Below, piece by piece: positions 41,877-50,334 of a stretch of 64,000 nucleotides of DNA (positions are counted from its first letter, which is position 1; every line of letters begins with the position of its first letter). The translations under genes were made by a program, and so were the position numbers. Location of the stretch: NCBI GenBank assembly GCA_016720855.1, contig JADKJU010000002.1, forward strand, positions 682,001 through 746,000, in the 5' to 3' direction. A model generated the notes under the pieces. It had not been told where the DNA came from. It made no database searches and saw nothing but the letters and a program-made list of their open reading frames with translations. The stretch is from Betaproteobacteria bacterium (lineage in GTDB: Bacteria > Pseudomonadota > Gammaproteobacteria > Burkholderiales > Usitatibacteraceae).

Positions 41877-44108
41877 ATGAAAGCCGGGAAGGTCCTCGTC
41901 GCCGCGGCTCTCGTCGCGCTCGTTGCCGCGTACTTCGCCTTCGATCTCGGGCGCTATCTCTCGCTCGACTACTTCAAGGCGCAGCAGGCTGCCATCGAGG
42001 CGTTCTTCCGGTCGAGCCCCCTCGCGTCGGCCGCGATCTACTTTGCCGTCTATGTGGCCGTGACCGGGCTGTCGCTCCCGGGCGCGGCGATCCTCACGCT
42101 GGCGGGGGGCGCGATCTTCGGCCTGCCGTGGGGCGTGGTGATCGTCTCCTTCGCCTCCACGATCGGCGCCACGCTGGCCTTCCTCGCCTCGCGGTTCGTG
42201 CTTCGCGACTGGGTGCAGGCGAAATTCGGCGACCGGCTGAAGCCCATCAACGACGGCATCGCGAAGCAGGGCGCGTTCTACCTCTTTGCGCTCAGGCTCG
42301 TGCCCGCCTTCCCGTTCTTCGTGGTCAACCTCGTGATGGGGCTCACGCCCATCCGCACCGGCACGTATTACTGGGTGAGCCAGGTCGGGATGTTCGCCGG
42401 GACGGTCGTGTACGTGTACGCCGGCACGCAGCTCGCGCAGATCACCTCCCTCAAGGACATCCTCTCGCCGGGGCTCCTCGGCGCGTTCGCGCTGCTCGGC
42501 CTGTTTCCGTTCTTCGCCAAACGCATCGTCGAGGGACTCGCGGCGCGCAAGGTCTATGCGAAATGGAAGCGGCCGGCGCGGTACGACCGGAACGTGGTGG
42601 TGATCGGCGCGGGCTCCGCCGGGCTCGTGACCTCCTACATCGCCGCCGCCGTGAAGGCAAAGGTCACGCTGGTCGAGCGCCACCGGATGGGCGGCGATTG
42701 CCTCAACACCGGCTGCGTGCCCTCGAAGGCGCTCATCCGGTCGGCGAAATTCCTGTCGCACGTTCGCCGGTCGAGGGAGTTCGGCATCCGGGGGGCAACC
42801 GCCGACTTCGATTTCGCGCAGGTGATGGAGCGCGTGCAGTCGGTGGTGAAGGCGATCGAGCCGCACGATTCCATCGAGCGCTACGCCGGCCTGGGCGTCG
42901 ATGTGGTCGCGGGCACGGCGCGCATCGTGGATCCGTGGACCGTCGAGATCGCGAAGGAGGACGGCACGAAGTCCACCCTCACGACGAGGAACATCGTGAT
43001 TGCCGCGGGCGCGCGCCCCGTGGTGCCGCCGATCCCCGGCCTCGCGCAGGCGAACCCGCTCACCTCCGACAACGTCTGGCAACTGCGCGCGCTTCCGAAG
43101 CGCCTGGTCGTGCTGGGCGGCGGGCCCATCGGGTGCGAGCTCACGCAGGCCTTCGCGCGCTTCGGCTCGAAGGTGACCCAGGTGGAGATGCTGGAGCGGA
43201 TCATGATCCGCGAGGACCCCGAAGTGTCGGCGCTCGTACAGCACAGTTTCGAGGCCGACGGCGTGTCGGTCCTCGCGGGCCACAAGGCGAAGCAGGTGGT
43301 GGTGGAAGGCGGCGAGAAGTTCCTCGTGGTGGAGAGCGAAGGCGGGGAGAAACGCATCGCCTTCGACGACATCCTGGTGGCCGTCGGGCGCGTGGCGAAC
43401 ACGGCGGGCTACGGGCTCGAGGAACTGGGCATCCCCACCACGAAGACGCGAACCGTGGAGGTGAACGAATTCCTCGAGACCGCCTACCCCAACATCTTCG
43501 CCTGCGGCGACGTGGCCGGGCCCTACCAGTTCACCCACACCGCGGCGCACATGGCGTGGTACGCCTCGGTGAACGCGCTCTTCGGGCGGTTTCGCCGGTT
43601 CAAGGTGGACTACTCGGTGATCCCCTGGGCGACCTTCACGGAACCGGAGGTGGCGCGCGTCGGGCTGAACGAGCAGGAAGCGAAGGAAAAGGGCATCGCG
43701 CACCAGGTCGTCACCTACGGCATGGACGACCTCGACCGCGCCATCGCGGACAGCGAGGCGCACGGCTTCGTGAAAGTGATCGTGAAGCCCGCAAGCGACG
43801 TGATCCTCGGCGTCACGATCGTGGGCGAGCACGCCGGCGAGCTCATCGCGGAGTTCGTTGCGGCGATGCGCCACGGCATCGGCCTGAACAAGGTGCTTGG
43901 CACCATCCACATCTATCCGACGCTCGCGGAGGCCAACAAGTACGCGGCGGGCGTGTGGAAGCGCTCGACTGTCACGCGCGGGCAGATGGATTTCCTGGGC
44001 GCCTTCCACGACTGGACGCGCGGCGCAGGCGGCCTAGGCGGGGTTCTCGGGCGGGTGGGCTCCCTGTGGTTGGACAAGCGTCCCTACCACGACCGGACGG
44101 GAGAGTGA
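41877..44108 (+). CDS. Fusion of a TMEM64/DedA-like membrane domain and a pyridine nucleotide-disulfide oxidoreductase
   Basis: 743 residues. Residues 1-235: five to six helices with the SNARE-associated/TVP38 pattern (SLPGAAILTLAGGAIFGLPWG, RLVPAFPFFVVNLVMGLT). Residues 239-715: a disulfide oxidoreductase with FAD site VVVIGAGSAGL, redox pair Cys275/Cys280 in GGDCLNTGCVPSK, NAD(P) site VVLGGGPIGCEL, and ACGDVAGPYQFTHTAAH. The C-terminal dimer domain has the GTIHIYPTLAEA His-containing motif. The vicinal cysteines of mercuric reductase are absent at the C-terminus. It would reduce a disulfide, or a thiol-bound species, at the inner membrane. Confidence 0.92.
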   Translation: MKAGKVLVAAALVALVAAYFAFDLGRYLSLDYFKAQQAAIEAFFRSSPLASAAIYFAVYVAVTGLSLPGAAILTLAGGAIFGLPWGVVIVSFASTIGATLAFLASRFVLRDWVQAKFGDRLKPINDGIAKQGAFYLFALRLVPAFPFFVVNLVMGLTPIRTGTYYWVSQVGMFAGTVVYVYAGTQLAQITSLKDILSPGLLGAFALLGLFPFFAKRIVEGLAARKVYAKWKRPARYDRNVVVIGAGSAGLVTSYIAAAVKAKVTLVERHRMGGDCLNTGCVPSKALIRSAKFLSHVRRSREFGIRGATADFDFAQVMERVQSVVKAIEPHDSIERYAGLGVDVVAGTARIVDPWTVEIAKEDGTKSTLTTRNIVIAAGARPVVPPIPGLAQANPLTSDNVWQLRALPKRLVVLGGGPIGCELTQAFARFGSKVTQVEMLERIMIREDPEVSALVQHSFEADGVSVLAGHKAKQVVVEGGEKFLVVESEGGEKRIAFDDILVAVGRVANTAGYGLEELGIPTTKTRTVEVNEFLETAYPNIFACGDVAGPYQFTHTAAHMAWYASVNALFGRFRRFKVDYSVIPWATFTEPEVARVGLNEQEAKEKGIAHQVVTYGMDDLDRAIADSEAHGFVKVIVKPASDVILGVTIVGEHAGELIAEFVAAMRHGIGLNKVLGTIHIYPTLAEANKYAAGVWKRSTVTRGQMDFLGAFHDWTRGAGGLGGVLGRVGSLWLDKRPYHDRTGE

Positions 44109-44112
44109 CCCC

Positions 44113-44934
44113 GTGATTCGCGCCGCCATTTTCTGCGCCGCCCTGGTGCTCGCCGCTCCGGCGCTCGCTTTCGACCACTCGCACGCCGCGTGGGACGCGC
44201 TGGTGAAGAAGCACGTGCGGCTCGTCGACGGCGGCAAGTCGTCCCGGGTGCGCTATGCGGATTTCGCGACGGACCGCGCTGCGCTGAAGGACGTACTCGC
44301 GGAATCATCGAAGGTGGACGAGGCGCAGTTCCGGGGCTGGACGAAACCGCAGCAGATGGCGTTCCTCATCAACGCCTACAACGCGTGGACGGTGGAGTTG
44401 ATCCTCACGAAATACCCCGACCTCAAGTCGATCCGCGACCTGGGGAACATCCTGTTCAACAGCCCCTGGAAGAGGAAGTTCTTCACGCTCTTCGGCCGCG
44501 AGTCCTCCCTCGACCAGGTCGAGCACGAGATGCTGAGGAAGCCGGGCGTGTACGACGAGCCGCGCGTTCACTACGCGGTGAATTGCGCCTCGGTGGGCTG
44601 CCCGATGCTGCGCGAGGAGGCGTTCGTGGCCGCCCGCCTGGACGCCCAGCTGGAGGAGCAGGCGCGGCGCTTCCTGTCGGACCGGTCGCGCAACCGCTAC
44701 AGCGCGCAATCGGGAAAGCTCGAGGTCTCCGAGATCTTCAAGTGGTTCAAGGAGGATTGGTCCTCCGGCTACCGGGGCATCGGGAGCGCCGGCCCGGTGA
44801 GCTCCCGCGAACAGTACTTCGCGCGCTACGCCGACCTCCTCGCAGACGGGCCCGGGAATCGCAGAGTCGTGGCCGAGGGCCGGGCACCCATCGACTTTCT
44901 CGACTACGACTGGTCCCTCAACGACGCGCGCTGA
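44113..44934 (+). CDS. DUF547 exported protein
   Basis: 273 residues, GTG start four bases after the previous stop; signal peptide about 1-18 (VLAAPALAF). DUF547 signatures: QQMAFLINAYNAWTVELIL, DLGNILFNSPWKRKFF, and VHYAVNCASVGCPMLREEAF with conserved Cys. Function unknown. The mature protein is periplasmic. It is a common neighbour of the rSAM/selenodomain genes. Followed by a palindromic repeat (44934-44958). Confidence 0.9.
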   Translation: MIRAAIFCAALVLAAPALAFDHSHAAWDALVKKHVRLVDGGKSSRVRYADFATDRAALKDVLAESSKVDEAQFRGWTKPQQMAFLINAYNAWTVELILTKYPDLKSIRDLGNILFNSPWKRKFFTLFGRESSLDQVEHEMLRKPGVYDEPRVHYAVNCASVGCPMLREEAFVAARLDAQLEEQARRFLSDRSRNRYSAQSGKLEVSEIFKWFKEDWSSGYRGIGSAGPVSSREQYFARYADLLADGPGNRRVVAEGRAPIDFLDYDWSLNDAR

Positions 44935-44958
44935 AAAAGGGGTCTGTCCCCCTTTTTT
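44934..44958. repeat. Terminator-like palindromic repeat inside the arsS cluster
   Basis: AAAAAGGGG, then TCTGT, then CCCCCTTTTTT: a 9-bp stem and T-run on both strands. It is of the same family as the repeat hit by the IS element. It starts at the last bases of the DUF547 gene and lies 15 bases before the next start, so it may lower expression of the downstream five genes. Confidence 0.65.
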
Positions 44959-44973
44959 CGGGATAATCCCCGT

Positions 44974-45669
44974 GTGAACCACCTTTCGATCATCATGCCC
45001 GCCCTGGACGAGGCGGCGGGCATCGCCGCCAGCCTCGCCGCGCTCAAGCCGCTTCGCGAGCGCGGCGCGCAGGTGATCGTGGTCGATGGCGGCAGTGGCG
45101 ACGCCACCGCCGCCATCGCCGCCCCGCTCGCCGACCGGGTGATCGTTTCGCCGCGCGGCCGCGCGGCACAGATGAATGCCGGTGCACGCATCGCCGCGGG
45201 CGACACGCTTGTCTTCCTTCACGCCGATACGCGCCTGCCGGAAAGCGCGGACCGGATCGTGCTCGAGGGCCTCGATGCCTCCGGGTGCGACTGGGGCCGC
45301 TTCGACGTGTCGATCGAGCCGGGGTCGCCGCTGCTGGCCCTCGTGGCTGCGCTCATGAATGCGCGCTCGCGCCTGACCGCCATCGCCACCGGCGACCAGG
45401 CCGTCTTCGCGCGGCGCGAGGTGTTCGCGCGCGCAGGCGGCTTCCCCGAAATCGCGCTCATGGAGGACATCGCCTTTTCGAGGGCCATGAGGCGCCTTGG
45501 CCCCCCGCTGTGCCTTCGCGAAAGGGTCGTGACATCGGCACGTCGCTGGGAGCGCGGCGGGACGCTGCGCACGATCCTCCTCATGTGGCGGCTGCGGCTT
45601 GCCTACTTTCTCGGCGCCGATCCCGCGCGCCTTGCCGAACGCTATGGCGCCGGCCACGCCATCCGGTAG
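44974..45669 (+). CDS. rSAM/selenodomain-associated glycosyltransferase 2 (TIGR04283-type)
   Basis: 231 residues, GTG start. GT2-fold: LSIIMPALDEAAGIAASL, VIVVDGGSGDATA, then VFLHADTRLPE with the metal-binding Asp. GDQAVFARREVFARAGGFPEIALMEDIAFS follows. Predicted to move a sugar onto the cluster product. Overlaps the next transferase gene by 26 bases. In recent naming this family is called an arsenosugar biosynthesis glycosyltransferase. Confidence 0.9.
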   Translation: MNHLSIIMPALDEAAGIAASLAALKPLRERGAQVIVVDGGSGDATAAIAAPLADRVIVSPRGRAAQMNAGARIAAGDTLVFLHADTRLPESADRIVLEGLDASGCDWGRFDVSIEPGSPLLALVAALMNARSRLTAIATGDQAVFARREVFARAGGFPEIALMEDIAFSRAMRRLGPPLCLRERVVTSARRWERGGTLRTILLMWRLRLAYFLGADPARLAERYGAGHAIR

Positions 45670-46288
45670 CGCGGCGCAGGTCGCCGTGTTCGCCAAGGCG
45701 CCCGTGCCCGGCGAGGTGAAGACGCGCCTTGTGCCGCTGCTCGGCGCGGGCGACGCGGCGGAGCTGCACGCCACGCTGGTTCGCCATGCGCTGGCCACGG
45801 CCCGGAACTCCGGCGTCGGGGCCGTGTCCCTCTGGTGCATGCCGAACACGGGCCATCCCTTCTTCGCCGCGTGCGCCGCGGAATTCGGCGTCGATCTCCA
45901 CGAGCAGCGGGGCGGGCATCTCGGCGAGCGGATGGCGCGCGCCTTCGATCGGCTGCTCGCTTCCGGTCCGGCGCTTCTCGTCGGTTCCGATTGCCCGTCG
46001 CTGCGCGCCGACGACCTGCGCGCCGCGGCCGGATCGCTCTCCACGCACGACGCGGTGATCCAGCCCGCGGAGGACGGCGGCTATGTCCTCGTCGGGCTCG
46101 CGCGCACGGCGCCCGGGCTCTTCGAGGGCATCCGCTGGGGCGAAGCGAGCGTGATGCGCGACACGCGCGCCCGCCTGCGCGAAGCGGGCGCCACCTGGCG
46201 CGAGATGCCCACGCGCTGGGATGTGGATCGCCCCGAGGACTACCGGCGGCTGCTCGCCTCGGGGCTCCTGGCGGAGAGCGGCCGGTGA
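45644..46288 (+). CDS. rSAM/selenodomain-associated transferase 1 (TIGR04282/DUF2064)
   Basis: 214 residues from ATG 45644. VAVFAKAPVPGEVKTRLVPLLG is the diagnostic start, followed by LLVGSDCPSLRADDL and VIQPAEDGGYVLVGL. The fold resembles nucleotidyltransferases (CofC-like). It probably activates or transfers a sugar. Start lies inside the preceding gene; its stop overlaps the DUF3047 start. Confidence 0.9.
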   Translation: MAPATPSGSAAQVAVFAKAPVPGEVKTRLVPLLGAGDAAELHATLVRHALATARNSGVGAVSLWCMPNTGHPFFAACAAEFGVDLHEQRGGHLGERMARAFDRLLASGPALLVGSDCPSLRADDLRAAAGSLSTHDAVIQPAEDGGYVLVGLARTAPGLFEGIRWGEASVMRDTRARLREAGATWREMPTRWDVDRPEDYRRLLASGLLAESGR

Positions 46289-47019
46289 GGACGCTGGCCG
46301 CCATCGCGGCCCTGCTCGTGACCCTCTGCGCATCGGTGCACGCCCGGGCATCCGGAGCCGACATCGCGCCCTTCTCGCGGGCGAAGCCGGGAGCGGCGCT
46401 GCCCGAGGGGTGGCGGGCACTCGATCTTCCCCGCATCGCGCCGCCGGAGATCGCGCTGGTCGAGGAAGGGGGCGCCACGGTCCTGCGTTCGCGTGCCGTT
46501 TCCGCTGCCGGCACCGTCGCCTACGCCCTCGACGCCTCGCCGGCCCGGTACCCGCTGCTCGCCTGGCGCTGGAAGGTCGATCGCGTCGTCGCCCGGGCCA
46601 ACCTCGCGCAGAAGAGCGGCGATGATTTCGCCGCGCGCGTTTACGTCTTCTTCGACGTGCCCGTCGAGGCGCTGCCCTTCGGCGTGCGCCTGAAGGCCTT
46701 GCTCGCCCGCGCGGTGTGGGGAGAGACGCTGCCGACCGCCGCGATCTGCTATGTCTGGGACAACCTTCATGCGCCGGGCACCAGTGCATGGAATCCGTAC
46801 ACCGATCGCGTGAGGACCGTGGTCTTGCGAAGCGGCTCGCCGGGCGCCTGGGCCGAGGAGGCACGCGACCTCGAGGCCGACTTTCGGGCCGCGTTCGGCC
46901 CGCAATGGATGGGCCCCGCGCCGCGCGTCACGGGCATCGCGGTCGGCAACGACACGGACCAGACCGGGGAGACGGTCACGGCGTGGTTCGGCGATTTCTC
47001 GCTGGGGGCGCGGCAATGA
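46285..47019 (+). CDS. DUF3047 exported protein
   Basis: 244 residues, GTG start overlapping the previous stop (GTGA). Signal peptide about 1-21 (CASVHARAS). The body follows the DUF3047 pattern: LLAWRWKVDRVVARANLAQKSGDDFAARVYVFFD, then ICYVWDNLHAPGTSAWNPYTDRVRTVVLRSG. Function unknown, probably a beta-sandwich. A frequent companion of the transferases before it. Stop overlaps the flavoprotein start. Confidence 0.88.
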   Translation: MRTLAAIAALLVTLCASVHARASGADIAPFSRAKPGAALPEGWRALDLPRIAPPEIALVEEGGATVLRSRAVSAAGTVAYALDASPARYPLLAWRWKVDRVVARANLAQKSGDDFAARVYVFFDVPVEALPFGVRLKALLARAVWGETLPTAAICYVWDNLHAPGTSAWNPYTDRVRTVVLRSGSPGAWAEEARDLEADFRAAFGPQWMGPAPRVTGIAVGNDTDQTGETVTAWFGDFSLGARQ

Positions 47020-48149
47020 AGCGCCTGGTGCTCCTGGGGGGCGGCCATGCGCACGTGCACGTCCTGAAGACCCTCGGCGATGCGCTCGATTCCACGGTGA
47101 GCGTGACCCTCGTCACGCCCGTCGAGCGGCAGGTCTACTCCGGAATGGTGCCGGGGTTCGTGGCGGGGCATTACGCGCTCGAGGCGTGCGGCATCGATCT
47201 GGTCCCGCTCGCGATGCGGGCGCGGGCGCTCGTGGCGCGATCGGCCGCCACGCTCGTGAACCTGTCGATGCGGGAGGTGATTCTCGCCAATGGCGAGATC
47301 GTCCCCTACGATGTGCTCTCGATCGACGTGGGATCGCGCCCGTTCACCGGAAGCGCCCGGGGCGTCGCCGAGCACGCCGTCGCCGTGCGGCCGCTGGAGC
47401 GCTTCGTCGAGGGTTGGGAGCGCGTTCTCGCCCGCGCCAGGACAGGGGGCATGAACTCCGTATCGGTGGTGGGTGGCGGAGCGGCCGGCATCGAGCTTGC
47501 GTTCGCGATGGCCCACCGCTTTCGCAAGGAGGCCGGGGACGGCGCCCCGCACGTGCGCGTCATGACGGACGCCAACGCGTTCCTGCCCGAGTATCCCAGC
47601 GCCGTGCGCGGCCGCCTCCTTCGCCTCGCCGGCGCGCGCAACATCGGCACCCACGTCGCCAGCCTCGTGGCCGAGGTGGGGCCCGGTTTCCTGCGCCTGA
47701 AGGACAACATCGAGTTCGCGACCGACGCGACGTTCTGGGTGGCGGGCGCCGCGGCGCTCGAATTCATCCGCGACTCGGGCCTGCAAACGGACGAACGGGG
47801 CTTCCTCGCCGTGAACGACTTCATGCAATCGGTTTCCCACCCGGAGGTGTTCGGCGCGGGCGATTGCGCGACGAATCGGGAGAACCCGCGCGCGAAGGCG
47901 GGCGTCTTCGCGGTCCGCGCGGGCCCTGCACTTGCCGCCAACCTGGTCGCCGCGCTGCACGGCGGCCTGCTCGAGCGGCACGTGAGCCCGCGACGCTTCC
48001 TCGCGCTCATCTCCTGCGGGAGACGCTACGCGGTGGGGGCTTACGGTCCGCTGTCCTTCGAGGGCGGCTGGGTGTGGCGCTGGAAGGACCGGATCGACCG
48101 CCGCTTCCTCGCGAAGTACGCGCCGGAAGCGCTGGCGCCGTCGCGCTAG
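47016..48149 (+). CDS. Pyridine nucleotide-disulfide oxidoreductase of the SelD N-terminal type (TIGR03169-like)
   Basis: 377 residues. LVLLGGGHAHVHVLKTLG is the hallmark of the flavoproteins that in many bacteria are fused before SelD; RQVYSGMVPGFVAGHY, SIDVGSRPF and SVVGGGAAGIELAFAMA follow; VFGAGDCATN closes the FAD site. No active-site disulfide, so it may be an NADH:quinone-type or selenium-linked reductase. Here SelD is absent. Last gene of the arsS cluster; overlaps the convergent CorB gene by 4 bases. Confidence 0.88.
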   Translation: MKRLVLLGGGHAHVHVLKTLGDALDSTVSVTLVTPVERQVYSGMVPGFVAGHYALEACGIDLVPLAMRARALVARSAATLVNLSMREVILANGEIVPYDVLSIDVGSRPFTGSARGVAEHAVAVRPLERFVEGWERVLARARTGGMNSVSVVGGGAAGIELAFAMAHRFRKEAGDGAPHVRVMTDANAFLPEYPSAVRGRLLRLAGARNIGTHVASLVAEVGPGFLRLKDNIEFATDATFWVAGAAALEFIRDSGLQTDERGFLAVNDFMQSVSHPEVFGAGDCATNRENPRAKAGVFAVRAGPALAANLVAALHGGLLERHVSPRRFLALISCGRRYAVGAYGPLSFEGGWVWRWKDRIDRRFLAKYAPEALAPSR

Positions 48150-49450
48150 GAGCCCCGGGCAGCCGCGGCATCCCCCGCCGGCGCCTTGCGCGCGCGGATG
48201 CGCACCACCTTCACCATGCGGTTCTGCACCTGCAGGATCTCGACGGCGTGCCCGGAGACGATGAGGGCGGTGCCGGGCTCGGGTATGTCCTCGAGCGCCT
48301 CCAGCACCAGCCCGTTGATCGTCTTGGGCCCCTCGAGGGGGAAGTGGAAGCCGGCCTTGCGGTTGAGCACGCGCAGCGGGCACGAACCTTCGGCGATGAC
48401 CGATCCGTCGGCCTCCTTGCGCAGGAGGCCTCCCGACATCGGCTTCTGGCTGGTGAACTCGCCGACGATCTCCTCGAGGATGTCCTGCAGCGTGACCAGG
48501 CCCAGGATCTCGCCGTATTCGTCCACCACCAGGCCCATGTGGCGCATCTGGTCCTGGAAGTTGGTGAGTTGCCCGAGGAGCGGCGTGCCTTCCGGCACGT
48601 AATAGGGTTCGCGCAGGATCGCGCGAATGCCGTCCCTGTCGAGCGGCTCCCGGCGCGAGGCGTTGAGGAACTTGCGCACGTGCAGGATGCCGGCCACCTT
48701 GTCCAGGCTGCCCTCGAAGACCACGAGCCGCGTGTGGTGCGCGGTGGAAATGGCCGTGCGGATGTCGTCGATGTCGTCCTCGAGGTCCACGGCTTCGATC
48801 TGCCCGCGCGGCGTCATCGTGTCGTCAACCGTCATGTCCTGCAGCTCGAAGAGGTTGAGGAAGATCGACTGGTGCTTCGGGGGGATGAACTTGCCGCCCT
48901 CCAGGACCAGCGTGCGCAGTTCCTCCATCGAAAGCGGCTGCGCGGCCGCCTGGTTCGTGCCCCCGATCCGAAGGACCTTGAGCATGCCGCGCACGAACAG
49001 GTTGATGGCCCACATGAGCGGGCGCGTGATGCGGATGAAGCCGGTGAGCGGAAAGGACGCCGCGAGCGCGAGCTGCTCGGAATAGGTGGCGCCCAGCACC
49101 TTGGGCACGATCTCCGCGAAGACGAGGATCACGACGCTCGCGCAGGCGGTGGCGATCGCGAGCGCGAATTCCCCCTCTCCGAAGAGGCGCCTGCAGATCT
49201 CGGCCACCAGGATGGTGGTGGCCGCGTTGATGATGGTGTTTCCCGCCAGAATGAAGGTGAGCAGCTCGTCGGTCCTGCCCAGGAGTGCGCCGGTGAGCCG
49301 GGCGGCGCGGCTGCCCTTGCGGATGAGGTGCTTCAACCGGTAGCGGTTGAGCGACATCATGCAGGTTTCCGACATCGAGAAGAAGCCGGAGGAGGCGAGC
49401 ATCGCGGCAAGCACGACGAACAGCCAGAGGAGCGGAATGTCGTCCGTCAC
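48146..49450 (-). CDS. CNNM/CBS/CorC_HlyC transporter (CorB/YfjD-like)
   Basis: 434 residues. Three to four membrane helices in an N-terminal CNNM domain (SGFFSMSETCMMSLNRYRLK, FILAGNTIINAATTI), a CBS pair (TPRGQIEAVDLEDDIDDIRTAI, and GLVTLQDILEEIVGEF) and a C-terminal CorC_HlyC domain. Linked to Mg2+/Co2+ resistance and efflux in E. coli. In E. coli the homologue yfjD lies next to ypjD and ffh as here. Same strand as ypjD, 16 bases downstream. Confidence 0.93.
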   Translation of the reverse strand: MTDDIPLLWLFVVLAAMLASSGFFSMSETCMMSLNRYRLKHLIRKGSRAARLTGALLGRTDELLTFILAGNTIINAATTILVAEICRRLFGEGEFALAIATACASVVILVFAEIVPKVLGATYSEQLALAASFPLTGFIRITRPLMWAINLFVRGMLKVLRIGGTNQAAAQPLSMEELRTLVLEGGKFIPPKHQSIFLNLFELQDMTVDDTMTPRGQIEAVDLEDDIDDIRTAISTAHHTRLVVFEGSLDKVAGILHVRKFLNASRREPLDRDGIRAILREPYYVPEGTPLLGQLTNFQDQMRHMGLVVDEYGEILGLVTLQDILEEIVGEFTSQKPMSGGLLRKEADGSVIAEGSCPLRVLNRKAGFHFPLEGPKTINGLVLEALEDIPEPGTALIVSGHAVEILQVQNRMVKVVRIRARKAPAGDAAAARGS

Positions 49451-49466
49451 GAAGGGCGCGTGGCCG

Positions 49467-50288
49467 CTAGCCGCGCTGCAGGATGATCTCGAGGACGAAC
49501 TTGGCGCCGACGTAGGACAGCAGCAGCGCGATGAATCCGCCGAGCGTCCAGTACACCGCGCGCTTGCCGCGCCATCCGTAGAAGTAGCGTCCCGCGAGGA
49601 GCCAGCCGAAGATCACCCACGACAGGATCCCGAAGACCGTCTTGTGGGTGACCTGGAACGGGCGCTTGAAGAGCTGCTCGGAGAAGAAGATGCCCGAGAC
49701 GACGGTGAGCGTGAGCAGCACGAAGGCGGCGAAGAGGATGCGGAAGAGAAGCGCCTCCATCTCGAGGAGCGGCGGCACGCTCCTGAGAAAGGGAGGCATC
49801 ACGCCGCGGTGCAGCCACTTCTGCTCCGCAAGCATGACCACGGCGTGCATCGTCGCGACGATGAAGAGGCTGTAGGCGAGCATCGCGATGGCGAAGTGCA
49901 GGGTGAAGAGCGGGTCCCCGCCGTAGTGCACGAGGTAGCGCGCCGGCAGGAAAGCCTGGAGGATCACCGCCCCGAGCGCGATCGGCGCCCACAGGCCCTG
50001 GATGCTCGCCAGGCCGGGTACCGCAAGGCTCGCGAGCCAGTAGATGACCACGGTGAGCCAGATGAGGAGCGAAATCGAATTGGAAACGCCGAGGTTCAGG
50101 CCTTCGTCGATGACGATGCCGTTGTAGACCAGCATGCCGTGAAGCACCAGGGCCACGGGCAACAGAACGCCCTCGAGTCGAAACGCGCCGCCGGTCGCCG
50201 GGCCGCTGGCATGGGCGGAGCGCCAGGCGATCGCTGCGAGGGCGAGCCAGCAGGCGGCGGTGCTAGAATAAAGGGCTGAATCGGGCAT
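49467..50288 (-). CDS. ypjD: CcsA-like membrane protein (YpjD/CorE type)
   Basis: 273 residues with eight membrane helices, the cytochrome c assembly fold. HFAIAMLAYSLFIVATMHAVVMLAEQKWL and KTVFGILSWVIFGWLLAGRYFYGWRGKRAV match the YpjD branch rather than the true heme handlers (no WxWD heme loop). Divergent from ffh with 46 bases between starts, the conserved E. coli layout. Role: accessory of the CorB system. Confidence 0.88.
   Translation of the reverse strand: MPDSALYSSTAACWLALAAIAWRSAHASGPATGGAFRLEGVLLPVALVLHGMLVYNGIVIDEGLNLGVSNSISLLIWLTVVIYWLASLAVPGLASIQGLWAPIALGAVILQAFLPARYLVHYGGDPLFTLHFAIAMLAYSLFIVATMHAVVMLAEQKWLHRGVMPPFLRSVPPLLEMEALLFRILFAAFVLLTLTVVSGIFFSEQLFKRPFQVTHKTVFGILSWVIFGWLLAGRYFYGWRGKRAVYWTLGGFIALLLSYVGAKFVLEIILQRG
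50264..50269 (+). promoter_or_regulatory. Possible extended -10 box for ffh
   Basis: TGC-TAGAAT (extended -10) ends 65 bases before the ffh ATG, inside the first codons of the divergent ypjD gene. No clear -35. Weak prediction. Confidence 0.35.
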
Positions 50289-50334
50289 TTTCCTGGCCTT
50301 CGAAGTCTACACCAATTCCCCTCGGGCCCCTCCC

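Noticed and set aside
41811..44009. 732-codon minus-strand frame opposite the TMEM64-reductase fusion
   Set aside because: Low-complexity His/Arg/Glu-rich translation typical of antisense frames in GC-rich DNA.
41877..44108. Mercuric reductase
   Set aside because: The C-terminal vicinal cysteines and any mer genes are missing, and an N-terminal TMEM64 domain is present.
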